The notes under the pieces were generated by a model that was not told where the DNA came from, searched no databases, and saw only the letters and a list, made by a program, of their open reading frames with translations. From Sphingomonas xanthus (lineage in GTDB: Bacteria; Pseudomonadota; Alphaproteobacteria; Sphingomonadales; Sphingomonadaceae), in the NCBI RefSeq assembly GCF_007998985.1, contig NZ_CP041659.1, forward strand, positions 1,672,001-1,736,000: a stretch of DNA of 64,000 nucleotides, read 5' to 3'. A program made the translations under genes and the position numbers. This document shows positions 18,157-26,604 of this stretch, one piece after another (positions within the stretch are counted from its first letter, which is position 1; every line of letters starts with the position of its first letter).

Positions 18157-19674
18157 ATGGCTGAAGTTGTTCGAATCGCTGGCGGGGCCGATGCTCCCGC
18201 AACACCCGTTCTTCCGCAGAATATCGAAGCGGAGGCTGCGCTGCTCGGCGCCTTGATGATCGATAACCGGCTGGTCGAGGATGTGCAGATCCGGCTGAAG
18301 CCGCATCATTTCTTCGAACCGCTGCACGGCCGCATCTATGAATCGATCCTGCGGATGACCGACCGCAACATGGTCGCGAATCCGGTCACGCTGAAGCCCA
18401 TGTTCGATGCCGATGAAGGCATGAAGGAAGTCGGCGGGCCGGCCTATCTTGCCCAGCTGACCGGGTCGGGCGCGGCGGTGATCGGGGCTCGCGACTTTGC
18501 CGCCCAAATCTATGATCTTGCGCTGTTGCGTGCGCTGGTCGGGGTCGGCCGCGACATGGTCGAGGGCGCGCTCGACACTTCGGAGGACGTCGCCCCGCTG
18601 GCCCAGATCGAGCGGGCCGAAAGCGAACTCTACCGGGTCGCCGAGGAAGGCGGTAATGAAGGCAAGGTCAAGAGCTTCGGCGAGGCCAGCATCCTTGCGG
18701 TCAAGCAGGCCGAAAAGGCGCTCAACAGCGGCGGCCACCTTAGCGGGGTCACTACCGGCCTTGAAGGGATCAACGCGAAGGTCGGCGGTCTGCACAAGAG
18801 CGACCTCGTGATCCTCGCAGGCCGTCCGGGCATGGGCAAGACCTCGCTTGCCACTAACATGGCTTTCAGCGCCGCCCAGCGTTTCCTGCGTGACGTGGAG
18901 GACGGAATCGAAGTCGAAAAATCGGCTGGCGCGCCGGTTGCCTTTTTCAGCCTGGAAATGTCGGCCGACCAGCTCGCGACCCGTATCCTTGCCGAACAGT
19001 CGGGCATCAGTTCCGAAAATCTGCGCATGGGCAAGATCAGTCAGCAGGAATTCCGCAACCTCGCCCGCGCCTCGGGCGAATTGTCGAGCCTGCCGCTATA
19101 TATCGACGACACGCCCGGCCTGACCATTGCGTCGCTGCGCGCCCGCGCGCGCCGGTTGAAGCGGCAAAAGGGCATCGGCATGGTCGTGGTCGACTATCTC
19201 CAGCTGCTCCAGGGTTCGGGCAAGGGGACGGCCGGCGACAACCGCGTCCAGGAAATCTCCGAGATCAGCCGCGGCCTGAAGCAGCTTGCCAAGGAACTCG
19301 ACCTTCCGGTGGTCGCATTGTCCCAGCTCAGCCGCGCGGTCGAGCAGCGCGAAGACAAAAAGCCGATGCTGTCGGACCTTCGCGAGTCAGGCTCGATCGA
19401 ACAGGACGCCGACATGGTGTGGTTCGTCTATCGCGAGGATTACTATGTCGCCGCGAAGGAGCCGAAGCGGCCGATCGACGGTGACGATGCCAAGGTGTTC
19501 GAAGCCCATGAACAATGGCAGCGTGACATGGAACGCGTCTATGGCATGGCGGAACTGATCGTTGCCAAGCAGCGCCACGGCGCCACCGGCAAGGTCAAGA
19601 TGCGGTTCGATAGTCGGGTGACCAAGTTCAGCGATCCGGCAGAGGGCGATTATCTGCCGGAAATTCGCGGGTGA
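18157..19674 (+). CDS. dnaB: Replicative DNA helicase DnaB
   Basis: A 505-residue hexameric replicative helicase. The N-terminal DnaB_N domain (residues 15-120) begins PQNIEAEAALLGALMIDN; the RecA-like motor has Walker A AGRPGMGKTSLA (about residues 220-231), FSLEMSADQLATR, Walker B VVVDYLQLL and the H3/H4 region ALSQLSRAVEQR plus DLRESGSIEQDAD. It unwinds DNA at the replication fork and recruits primase. The first ATG downstream of the dcd-dnaB gap fits the family start. The stop codon overlaps the next gene (GTGA). Confidence 0.97.
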   Translation: MAEVVRIAGGADAPATPVLPQNIEAEAALLGALMIDNRLVEDVQIRLKPHHFFEPLHGRIYESILRMTDRNMVANPVTLKPMFDADEGMKEVGGPAYLAQLTGSGAAVIGARDFAAQIYDLALLRALVGVGRDMVEGALDTSEDVAPLAQIERAESELYRVAEEGGNEGKVKSFGEASILAVKQAEKALNSGGHLSGVTTGLEGINAKVGGLHKSDLVILAGRPGMGKTSLATNMAFSAAQRFLRDVEDGIEVEKSAGAPVAFFSLEMSADQLATRILAEQSGISSENLRMGKISQQEFRNLARASGELSSLPLYIDDTPGLTIASLRARARRLKRQKGIGMVVVDYLQLLQGSGKGTAGDNRVQEISEISRGLKQLAKELDLPVVALSQLSRAVEQREDKKPMLSDLRESGSIEQDADMVWFVYREDYYVAAKEPKRPIDGDDAKVFEAHEQWQRDMERVYGMAELIVAKQRHGATGKVKMRFDSRVTKFSDPAEGDYLPEIRG

Positions 19675-20183
19675 GCAACAGGCTCTGCGTCATCGTCAAT
19701 GACAGGATGCAGCAGGGCTATCGCTACGAGCTCACCGCTACGCCCGGGCAGGATTTCGATCCGGATTTCCAACCCGAGTTGACCCCGCGGCAGATGCTTG
19801 AGCTGGGGGTGTTCTGCGGAAAATATCTGACGGATTGCCGTGGCGAATTTCCCGCTGAATGGTTTGCGAAAGCCAAGCTAGCGATGGGCAAGCGCGATTG
19901 CTCGCTCAACTATTTCGGGGTCGACGCCAGCCAGCCGCTATCGGAATGGATCCGCAAGGGCTGGATCCACGAGGATGATCCGCGCGGCTGGTTCCAATGG
20001 TATTGCCGCTATTATCTGGGTCGCCGCCTGCCGGGCGAGGACGGACGGCAGATCGGCCGCTGGAAGGCAATGCGCCGACACATTGCCCAGATCCGCAAAC
20101 ATTGCGAACCCGGGGACGTCAGCTGTCGCCGCAAGCAGCGGCAGGCGGTGCTCCACTGGGCCTATGACAGCCGCCTAATCTGA
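19671..20183 (+). CDS. Conserved protein of unknown function, translationally coupled to dnaB
   Basis: A 170-residue soluble protein with no signal peptide or membrane segment. It has a very distinctive composition, rich in Trp, Tyr and Cys: LTPRQMLELGVF, CSLNYFGVDASQPLSEW, DDPRGWFQWYCRYYLGRR, RWKAMRRHIAQI and CRRKQRQAVLHWAYDSR. I recognise it as a conserved hypothetical also found outside bacteria, without an assigned function. The GTG start at 19671 overlaps the dnaB stop (GTGA). The invariant aromatic/basic motifs suggest a nucleic-acid or ligand-binding fold, but that is inference. Confidence 0.85.
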   Translation: MSNRLCVIVNDRMQQGYRYELTATPGQDFDPDFQPELTPRQMLELGVFCGKYLTDCRGEFPAEWFAKAKLAMGKRDCSLNYFGVDASQPLSEWIRKGWIHEDDPRGWFQWYCRYYLGRRLPGEDGRQIGRWKAMRRHIAQIRKHCEPGDVSCRRKQRQAVLHWAYDSRLI

Positions 20184-20186
20184 AGT

Positions 20187-21617
20187 TTAGTCGTCGGTCG
20201 GGACATAGGCATCACGCAGCCCGTTGGCGATGCCGCCGCGGACGGTGTCGGATTCGACGCTGGTGACCGGATAGGCGCAATAGTCGGCGGCATAATAGGC
20301 GCTGGGCCGATGGTTGCCGCTGAATCCGACGCCGCCGAAAGGCGCCGCCGACGGCGCCCCGTTGGTCGGCTTGTTCCAGTTGATCACCCCGGCGCGGACA
20401 TTGGCCCAGAATTTGTCGTAAAGCCCCGGGTCCTTGGTCAGCACGCTGGCGGCAAGACCGAACCGTGTAGCGTTTGCCTCATCGATCGCTGCGTCGAAAT
20501 CCTTGACCCGGATCATCTGCAGCACCGGGCCGAACAATTCCTCGTCGAGCCGTTCGTGCGCATCGGTCATGTCGATCAGCGCCGGGGTCAGGAACGGCCG
20601 TTCCTCGTCCGGGCGGTCGAGGCGCCGGATCGGCTTTCCCCCCTTCATCATCAGGCCGAGGAAACGGTCTTGAAGGATGTCGGCGGCCATCTGGTCGATC
20701 ACCGGCCCCATGAATGGCGGCGGGTCGGCATGGGGGTGATCGACGATGATCCGGTCGATCAGCTTGACGATCTCCGCAACCAGCTCCTCATGCTGACCAT
20801 CCTTGACGATCAGCCGGCGAGCGGCGGTGCAGCGCTGACCCGCCGACAGGTAAGCCGACTGGACGATAATCGCCGCGGCGGCGGCGACATCGGCTACGTC
20901 CCAAGCGACGATGGGGTTGTTGCCGCCCAGCTCCAGCGCCAGGATTCTATTCGGAGTATCGGCAAACTGACGGTGAAGGGCGATGCCAGCGTTAACCGAA
21001 CCGGTAAAAAGTAGTCCGTCAATTCCATCCTGTGCGGCTAGTTGCTTGCCCTCCGCCGGTCCTCCGACAAGGAGCCTCAACACCCCTTCAGGGACGCCTG
21101 CCTCGTGAAAGCACCGGACGAGGAACTCGCCGGTTGCCGGGGTCTTTTCTGAAGGCTTGAAGATGATCGCATTGCCGGCGATCAGCGCCGGAACGATATG
21201 GCCGTTGGGCAGGTGGGCAGGGAAGTTATAGGGCCCGAGCACAGCCAGCACGCCATGCGGCTTGTGGCGAACCGCGACCTTGTTGCCCATCGCAGCTTCC
21301 AGCCGGCGTGTCGGCGTACGCTCACAATAGGCCTCGATCGATATCTCGACTTTTCCGACGACCGCGGCGACTTCGGTCTTGGCTTCCCATGAAGGCTTGC
21401 CCGTTTCCCGGGCGATGAGGTCGGCGAATTCGGCTTCCTTGGCGCGAACAACATTGGCGAATCGGCGAAGCGTCTCCATCCTGAACGTCACCGAATGCGC
21501 GGCCCAGGCTGGCCAGGCGGCGCGCGCCGCGGCCACTTCGGCCGCCGCGTCCCCCACCGGTCCGGACCAAAGTTCAACGCCCGTCGCAGGCTCGGTCGAA
21601 ACGATCAGTTCGCTCAT
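20187..21617 (-). CDS. astD: N-succinylglutamate 5-semialdehyde dehydrogenase
   Basis: A 476-residue NAD-dependent ALDH of AstD type. It shows the cofactor region GPYNFPAHLPNGHIVPALIAGN, FKPSEKTP, the catalytic Glu in LALELGGNNP, the catalytic Cys in YLSAGQRCTAARR and the C-terminal WNKPTNGAPSAAPFGGVGFSGNHRPSAYYAADYC, which is specific to AstD. It catalyses the fourth step of the arginine succinyltransferase (AST) pathway. It is separated by more than 30 kb from astA and astB in this window, and no astC is visible. Convergent with the dnaB-coupled gene. Confidence 0.94.
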   Translation of the reverse strand: MSELIVSTEPATGVELWSGPVGDAAAEVAAARAAWPAWAAHSVTFRMETLRRFANVVRAKEAEFADLIARETGKPSWEAKTEVAAVVGKVEISIEAYCERTPTRRLEAAMGNKVAVRHKPHGVLAVLGPYNFPAHLPNGHIVPALIAGNAIIFKPSEKTPATGEFLVRCFHEAGVPEGVLRLLVGGPAEGKQLAAQDGIDGLLFTGSVNAGIALHRQFADTPNRILALELGGNNPIVAWDVADVAAAAAIIVQSAYLSAGQRCTAARRLIVKDGQHEELVAEIVKLIDRIIVDHPHADPPPFMGPVIDQMAADILQDRFLGLMMKGGKPIRRLDRPDEERPFLTPALIDMTDAHERLDEELFGPVLQMIRVKDFDAAIDEANATRFGLAASVLTKDPGLYDKFWANVRAGVINWNKPTNGAPSAAPFGGVGFSGNHRPSAYYAADYCAYPVTSVESDTVRGGIANGLRDAYVPTDD

Positions 21618-21664
21618 TTACTCTCCAACACCCGGTGGCGCGTTCCCATGCCCGGAGCGTCGGG

Positions 21665-23041
21665 TCAAGCAGCGCCGTCTGCCGTCATGGCGTCGCCCAT
21701 CCGCCTGACGGCGCGGATCTTGGTTTCGAACGGAGCCCAATCGTCATGTTCGGCGATCGCCGCCCAGATCGACTCCACTTCCTCGATCAGCATCGAACAG
21801 GGAGCCGGATCGGTCCAATAGGAGTGAAGCTGCAGCCGCTCGCGACCCTTCAGGATCGTGCGCAACGTGTCAAAGGGCGGGGCGCTGTAGTGTTCCGCTT
21901 CGGGCATGCGTCCCGCGCGCCAGTCGAAGAAGAAACGGTCGATACCCACCATGCGCGATCGGAGCGCGGTTAGCATCGCGGACAATAGCACGCGGTCCGA
22001 GGCATCGTCGCTTGGCGCAATCCCCAGCCGCCCGAGCATGCGCTCCACCAGCGCCGCCTCGAACCGTGCCGGCCATTGGCCGAGCAGGTCAGACAGGGCC
22101 GGGGCCTCCCCGATCAGGGCCAGACAGCCCGCCAGCTGGGCAACGTCCCAGTGAATCGCCTCGGGCTGGCGACCGAACGCATAAAGTCCGCCGTGGTCGA
22201 AATATGCCGCCGTGAACTGCTCGTCCCACTCCGGCGCGAAGCGCCAGGGGCCATAGTCGAAACTTTCCCCGGTGATGTTGATATTGTCGCTATTGAGCAC
22301 GCCGTGGACGAACCCGGCGGCGATATAGCTCGCCGCAAGTTGCGCGGTGGTAGCGCAAACATGATCGAGCAGGCGTGTCGCATTGTCCGCATCGTCGCCG
22401 ACGGGCAAGTCGAGAAGGTGCCGCAGGCAATAGCGCGTCAGTTTCGCGATATTCGCGGCGTCGTTGAAAAAGGCTAGCCGCTGGAAGCTGCCGATCCGGA
22501 CATGGCCATGGTTGAGACGGGTCAGCACCGACGAGCGGGTCGGGGAAGGCTCGTCCCCCCGCCAAAGCGATTCCCCGGTTTCGAACAGGGCGAAACTCTT
22601 CGAAGTGTTGACGCCCAGCGCTTCGAGCATTTCGGTTGCCAGGACTTCGCGCACGCCGCCTTTCAGGGTCAGCCGCCCGTCGCCCTGCCGACTGTAAGGC
22701 GTTTGTCCGCTGCCCTTGGTGCCGAGATCGAGCAAACGCCCCCGGTCATCGCGCAGCTGCGCGAACAGGAACCCCCGCCCGTCGCCGATATCGGGATTGT
22801 ACACCCGGAATTGATGCCCGTGATAACGCAGCGCGAGCGGGGCAGGCAGATTTCCGGCAAGCGGTTCGAAGCGCGCGAAATGTTTTTCCCAGTCGATGTC
22901 GCCAAGACCGACGCGTTGCGCCCAGCGGCGGTTGACGAAACGTTCGATCGCCGCCGGGAAGTCGGCCGGGCTCACCTGATCGTAAAAGGCATCGCCAAGC
23001 TTCAGGATCGGCGGGCTGCTATCCGCTTGCGGTGAAGACAT
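21665..23041 (-). CDS. selO: Protein adenylyltransferase SelO (YdiU/UPF0061 family)
   Basis: A 458-residue pseudokinase-fold AMPylator. Segments FRVYNPDIGDGRGFLFAQLRD, DLGTKGSGQTPYSRQGDGRLTLKGGVREVLATEMLEALGV and RIGSFQRLAFF are the most conserved of the family; HGVLNSDNINITGESFDYGPW carries the metal-binding Asn/Asp. SelO transfers AMP to Ser/Thr/Tyr of target proteins under redox stress. The ATG at 23039-23041 is preferred; a start at 23083 would extend to the start codon of the divergent hydrolase. Unlike mitochondrial SelO, it ends without a visible selenocysteine context. Confidence 0.93.
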   Translation of the reverse strand: MSSPQADSSPPILKLGDAFYDQVSPADFPAAIERFVNRRWAQRVGLGDIDWEKHFARFEPLAGNLPAPLALRYHGHQFRVYNPDIGDGRGFLFAQLRDDRGRLLDLGTKGSGQTPYSRQGDGRLTLKGGVREVLATEMLEALGVNTSKSFALFETGESLWRGDEPSPTRSSVLTRLNHGHVRIGSFQRLAFFNDAANIAKLTRYCLRHLLDLPVGDDADNATRLLDHVCATTAQLAASYIAAGFVHGVLNSDNINITGESFDYGPWRFAPEWDEQFTAAYFDHGGLYAFGRQPEAIHWDVAQLAGCLALIGEAPALSDLLGQWPARFEAALVERMLGRLGIAPSDDASDRVLLSAMLTALRSRMVGIDRFFFDWRAGRMPEAEHYSAPPFDTLRTILKGRERLQLHSYWTDPAPCSMLIEEVESIWAAIAEHDDWAPFETKIRAVRRMGDAMTADGAA

Positions 23042-23082
23042 TGGACCGCGATAGGGGAGGGAGCAATCCGGGGGAAGCGTCA

Positions 23083-23949
23083 ATGGCCGGCTGGACCGAC
23101 CGATATTGGTATAGTGTTGAAGGGCTGAAGCTTCATTACCGCGATTATGAGGGGCCGCGCGACAAGCCTCCGATCCTGTGCATTCCCGGCCTGACCCGCA
23201 ATGCGCGCGATTTCGAGCCGGTGGCCCGGCAGTGTGCGGGTGACTGGCGGGTGATCTGTGTTGACCTGCGCGGGCGAGGCGAAAGCCAGTACGACCCCGA
23301 CCCGAGCCGCTACACGCCCCATTATTATGTCGCCGACATCCTGAAATTACTCGATCAGGAGGGGATTGCCGATGCGGTGTTCATCGGCACCTCTCTTGGC
23401 GGGATCTGCACCATGCTGCTGGCCTCGACCGACGCCGAGCGGATTGCCGGCGCGATGTTGGTCGATATCGGTCCCGTGGTCGACAGCAAGGGCCTCGACC
23501 GTATCGCAACCTACGTTGGGCAAGATGTAAGATATGCGGATCTGGACGATGCCGCGGCAAAGCTCGCTGACCGCAACCGCGCCAAATTTCCGCACTGGAC
23601 CTCGCAGGACTGGCGGACCTTCGCGTCGCGGGTATGCCACCAGACCGACGATGGCGTCCGGTTCCAATACGACATGCGGATCGCCGCCAATTTTCGCGCC
23701 GCGACCGAAGGGCCGCAGGCCGAACTATGGCATCTCTACTGCGCGCTGGCGGGGCGGCCGGTGACCATCCTGAGGGGCGAGAACAGCGATCTTCTGTCGG
23801 TCGAAGTCGCCGAAAAGATGGTCGCCGCGCTGCCCGGGGACGCCGAACTGGCGGTCGTACCGGTGACCGGCCACACGCCCAACCTTGAAGAGCCGCAATC
23901 GCGCGCTGCGCTGGAGCGGCTTCTCGACCGGGTCATCGCAGCAGAATAA
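23083..23949 (+). CDS. Alpha/beta-fold hydrolase
   Basis: A 288-residue alpha/beta hydrolase. Features are the oxyanion region CIPGLTRNARDF (33-44), VDLRGRGESQY (60-70), nucleophile elbow FIGTSLGG with Ser104, an acid in the LRGENSDLLS loop and the His of VTGHTPNLEEP. It is close in layout to haloalkane dehalogenase/esterase-type members; the substrate is unknown. The in-frame ATG at 23083 gives the normal start MAGWTDRYWY; the frame also stays open upstream into selO. A strong terminator follows the stop codon directly. Confidence 0.9.
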   Translation: MAGWTDRYWYSVEGLKLHYRDYEGPRDKPPILCIPGLTRNARDFEPVARQCAGDWRVICVDLRGRGESQYDPDPSRYTPHYYVADILKLLDQEGIADAVFIGTSLGGICTMLLASTDAERIAGAMLVDIGPVVDSKGLDRIATYVGQDVRYADLDDAAAKLADRNRAKFPHWTSQDWRTFASRVCHQTDDGVRFQYDMRIAANFRAATEGPQAELWHLYCALAGRPVTILRGENSDLLSVEVAEKMVAALPGDAELAVVPVTGHTPNLEEPQSRAALERLLDRVIAAE

Positions 23950-23978
23950 AAAAGGGCGACCCGAAGGCCGCCCTTTTC
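23948..23978. terminator. Bidirectional intrinsic terminator
   Basis: AAAGGGCG (23951-23958) pairs with CGCCCTTT (969-976 of the same kilobase) around a short loop, flanked by an A-run on the left and a T-run on the right. It therefore can stop transcription on both strands. It sits directly after the alpha/beta hydrolase stop and 20 bp before the end of the convergent barrel gene. Confidence 0.85.
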
Positions 23979-23998
23979 CCAATCGAACCAGCTGTCGC

Positions 23999-24487
23999 TT
24001 AGAAGCGGACGCCGGCGCCGATGACGGTCTGGTAGGCTTCGCCGCCCAGCTCGTAGTTGGTGTAGCGCTGTTCGGCCTTCACGAAGAAGTTGCGGGCCGG
24101 AGCGGCTTCGACACCGAGGCCGAAGCGAACGCCGTCGACCTTCAGGCCGTCGAACACCTTGAGGTTGGCATAACCGACGGTGGCATAGACCAGCGCGTTG
24201 CTGCCAACCTTGGCGCCAACGCGGCCGCCGGCGAAGAATTCACGACCGGTTTCGTCGGTGTCCTGGAGACCGACGGTCAGGCCGGCAACGGCTGCGCCGA
24301 GGTCGAAATCATAGCCGGCGTCAACGCCGTAAGTGAAGGCTTCGGTGCCAAACAGGTCGTCGTCGGCGAGGCCGATTTCGGCACTGACGCGAGCGCCGGT
24401 GAAGGTGGTGACCGGGGCCGCGTCCTGCGCGAAAGCCGGGGTGGCGACAGTGGCGGCCAGAGCCGCCGCAATGAGAATGCGGTTCAC
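23999..24487 (-). CDS. Small outer-membrane beta-barrel protein (porin-like)
   Basis: A 162-residue precursor with signal peptide MNRILIAAALAATVATPAFA, followed by about eight alternating amphipathic strands and a C-terminal GAGVRF ending in Phe, the standard signal for BAM assembly. It resembles small OmpA/OmpW-like or opacity-type barrels. The start is a GTG at 24485-24487. Codon use is highly biased to GCC/GTC/ACC, suggesting strong expression. A terminator-like hairpin lies in its leader. Function beyond being a membrane barrel cannot be given. Confidence 0.85.
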   Translation of the reverse strand: MNRILIAAALAATVATPAFAQDAAPVTTFTGARVSAEIGLADDDLFGTEAFTYGVDAGYDFDLGAAVAGLTVGLQDTDETGREFFAGGRVGAKVGSNALVYATVGYANLKVFDGLKVDGVRFGLGVEAAPARNFFVKAEQRYTNYELGGEAYQTVIGAGVRF

Positions 24488-24503
24488 TTGAGAATACCTC
24501 GTT

Positions 24504-24533
24504 CAAGAAAAATGCCCGCCAGGAAAGGCGGGC
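24504..24533 (-). terminator. Intrinsic-terminator-like hairpin just upstream of the barrel gene
   Basis: On the minus strand GCCCGCC (from 24533) pairs with GGCGGGC (to 24514) around a 6-base loop, followed by ATTTTTCTTG. This has the form of a Rho-independent terminator for the SCO/PCu(A)C operon. It ends only about 16 bases before the GTG of the barrel gene, so it could alternatively act as a leader attenuator. Confidence 0.65.
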
Positions 24534-24625
24534 CGCGCGGCTCATACTATCGCAAATTTAAAACGCAATACCGCAATCTAGATTTGTTCGACGAACGGGC
24601 GAGCTGCGTCGGCGTATTACAGCAG

Positions 24626-25219
24626 TTAAACAGTCAGCCGCTGCAATTTCTGAAGTGCGACGGCTTCCCCTTCCTCTGGGGAAATGGTCGACTCAAACCC
24701 CCCATTGCCGTCCATCAGGAAGATGGTCGCCGTGTGGTCGACGCTATAGCCGCCCCCACCGGCGGGGACCTTCTCGGAATAGACGTTGAACTGCTTCTTG
24801 ACCTGCTCGACCTGCGCCGGAGAGCCGGTCAGCCCGATCACCGGCGTAGAGAAAAGCTGGCTATACTTGCCGACGTCTTCGGGCTTGTCCCGTTCGGGAT
24901 CCACGCTGATGAACACGATGCGGAAGGCATCGTCGCCCTTGCCAAGCTGCTGGCGAAGCCGGGCGAGCCGGGCCAACGTCGTCGGACACACGTCCGGGCA
25001 ATGGGTGAAGCCGAAGAAGATCGCCGCAGGCTTGCCGTTGAGCTTTGCGCTGCTGAACGGCTGTCCATGGCCATCGACCAGGGTGAACGGGCCGCCAATG
25101 CTGGTCATCACCGTTTCTTGCGACGCGGGCAGCGGCTGCGGCGGCTTGAGCGACAGGTAAATCCCGGCGAGCGCGGCAAGGCCGACCAGAGCCCACAGCA
25201 CGATGCGAAGCTTGGCCAT
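24626..25219 (-). CDS. SCO1/SenC family copper-binding thioredoxin-fold protein
   Basis: A 197-residue protein with an N-terminal membrane anchor (residues 5-23) and a periplasmic thioredoxin-like domain. The copper site is the FTHCPDVCPT loop (Cys74, Cys78) plus His in YSVDHTATIFL. SCO proteins deliver copper to the CuA centre of cytochrome c oxidase. It starts at the ATG 25217-25219, 4 bp after the PCu(A)C gene, forming a copper-delivery pair. Upstream in-frame codons overlap the PCu(A)C gene and lack family sequence. Confidence 0.93.
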   Translation of the reverse strand: MAKLRIVLWALVGLAALAGIYLSLKPPQPLPASQETVMTSIGGPFTLVDGHGQPFSSAKLNGKPAAIFFGFTHCPDVCPTTLARLARLRQQLGKGDDAFRIVFISVDPERDKPEDVGKYSQLFSTPVIGLTGSPAQVEQVKKQFNVYSEKVPAGGGGYSVDHTATIFLMDGNGGFESTISPEEGEAVALQKLQRLTV

Positions 25220-25223
25220 CGGC

Positions 25224-25682
25224 TCAACGGGCTCCGGGCTCGACCACGGTGACCGGAACAACCTGGGCGCCGGCCCTGGCGAAGCGCAGCTCAAGGTCGA
25301 ATGTCTCGCCGGCGCTCATCGGCTCGGTGCCGTCCAGCATGACATGAGTGCCGCCCGGCCGGAGTTCCACCGTTGCCCCGGCTGGGATCGCCAGCCTTTC
25401 AAGCATCCGCATCCTCGACAAGCCATTTTCCGTGCGGGTCTCGTGGACCATCGCCGTCGCCGCCCGGTCGGTTGACAGGGCGACCAATTCGTCCGCCGTC
25501 GCGCCCGGATTGTCGATGGTGAGATAAAGGGCGCCGGTCGCCTGGCCAGGCGCAGTGGCACGGGCCCAGACGTCGGTCACGACGACGCTCGCCCCGGCCT
25601 GCCCAGCCTGCTGGTTTTGCGCTTCGGGGGTTTGCTGGCAGGCTGCCAGTACCAATGTCAGCGCGATTAGCGTTCGATACAT
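25224..25682 (-). CDS. PCu(A)C periplasmic copper chaperone
   Basis: A 152-residue lipoprotein (signal LIALTLVLAACQQ, lipidated Cys15) with the DUF461/PCu(A)C domain. Copper ligands follow the family pattern: His in AMVHETR, then Met residues in LSRMRMLERL, and His/Met in GGTHVML. It hands Cu(I) to SCO and the CuA site of the aa3 oxidase; the SCO gene follows 4 bp downstream. The ATG at 25680-25682 begins the signal peptide. The frame is open further upstream only because it reads through the tRNA-Cys gene. Confidence 0.92.
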   Translation of the reverse strand: MYRTLIALTLVLAACQQTPEAQNQQAGQAGASVVVTDVWARATAPGQATGALYLTIDNPGATADELVALSTDRAATAMVHETRTENGLSRMRMLERLAIPAGATVELRPGGTHVMLDGTEPMSAGETFDLELRFARAGAQVVPVTVVEPGAR

Positions 25683-25717
25683 AGGGGCGTTGCAACCCTG
25701 GCCATAAGCAATCTGTC

Positions 25718-25791
25718 TGGAGGCCCGACCGGGAATCGAACCCGGGTGCAAGGATTTGCAGTCCTCTGCGTCACCACTCCGCCATCGGGCC
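25718..25791 (-). tRNA. tRNA-Cys (GCA)
   Basis: A 74-base cloverleaf on the minus strand: acceptor GGCCCGA/TCGGGCC, anticodon arm AGGACTGCAAATCCT with anticodon GCA, T-loop GGGTTCGATTCCC, discriminator U as in bacterial tRNA-Cys, and an encoded CCA (TGG at 25718-25720 on the plus strand). It is upstream of and on the same strand as the PCu(A)C gene. Confidence 0.96.
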
Positions 25792-25938
25792 TCGCGGGGC
25801 GGCCTTTGGCGGCAGGTGCCGCCGCTTGTCAACCAACGCTTTCGACGAACGGGGGCGGCAACGGCTTGGCGCACCTTGCGTCAAAGGATATGGGGGCGCT
25901 TGAACATCGACTGTATTAGTGCAATATAACAGTCGCGC

Positions 25939-26586
25939 ATGAACGAGGATCCGATGCAAGATTTCGCCATTGCCCGCCGAATGATGGTCGACAGCCAGCT
26001 TCGACCGCTGGGCGTGACCGACCGTAACGTGCTGGCCGCGATGGCGCGCGTCGAGCGGGAGCGGTTCGTTCCGGAAGAGGCCCGGGCCTTCGCCTATTTC
26101 GACCGGCCGCTGAAGACCGGCAACGGGCGGGCGATGATGCCGCCGGCTGCGCTTGGCCGGCTGTTGAGCGAGGCTGCGCCTCGTCCCGGCCAGCGGGCCC
26201 TCGTGGTCGGATCGGGGACCGGCTATTCGGCTGCGATCCTCGAGACGATCGGGCTTGATGTCACCTCGCTGGAATCGGATGCCGATCTGGCCGCGATCGC
26301 CGCCGCCGCGAATATCGAATCCCGCTCCGGCGAACTGACCAAGGGCTGGCCCAAGGGTGCCCCTTACGACCTGATCCTGATTGACGGCGCGGTTGCGGAT
26401 GTTCCGGATGCCCTCGTCAAGCAGCTTGCCGATAATGGCGTGCTCGCTTGCGCGATTGTCGACCGCGGCGTGACCCGCCTCGTGGTCGGCCGCTGTGCCG
26501 CCGGCCGGTTGGGAATGCGCACCATCGTCGACGCCGACGCCGCCGTTCTTCCCGGCTTCGAAAGACCGCCTGTTTTCATCTTCTGA
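25939..26586 (+). CDS. Protein-L-isoaspartate O-methyltransferase-like protein
   Basis: A 215-residue SAM-dependent methyltransferase fold. It starts with MVDSQLRPLGVTDRNVLAAM and has VERERFVPEEARAFAYFDRPL, as in PIMT-related proteins; the SAM loop is LVVGSGTGYSAAILE (E-x-G-x-G-like; here VGSGTGY). The catalytic loop of classical Pcm is altered, so repair activity is unproven. These proteins commonly precede a TolC homologue in sphingomonads, as here (18 bp). Start 25939; a second ATG lies at 25954. Confidence 0.85.
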   Translation: MNEDPMQDFAIARRMMVDSQLRPLGVTDRNVLAAMARVERERFVPEEARAFAYFDRPLKTGNGRAMMPPAALGRLLSEAAPRPGQRALVVGSGTGYSAAILETIGLDVTSLESDADLAAIAAAANIESRSGELTKGWPKGAPYDLILIDGAVADVPDALVKQLADNGVLACAIVDRGVTRLVVGRCAAGRLGMRTIVDADAAVLPGFERPPVFIF

Positions 26587-26604
26587 AGGCATCCAGAAGG
26601 AGCC

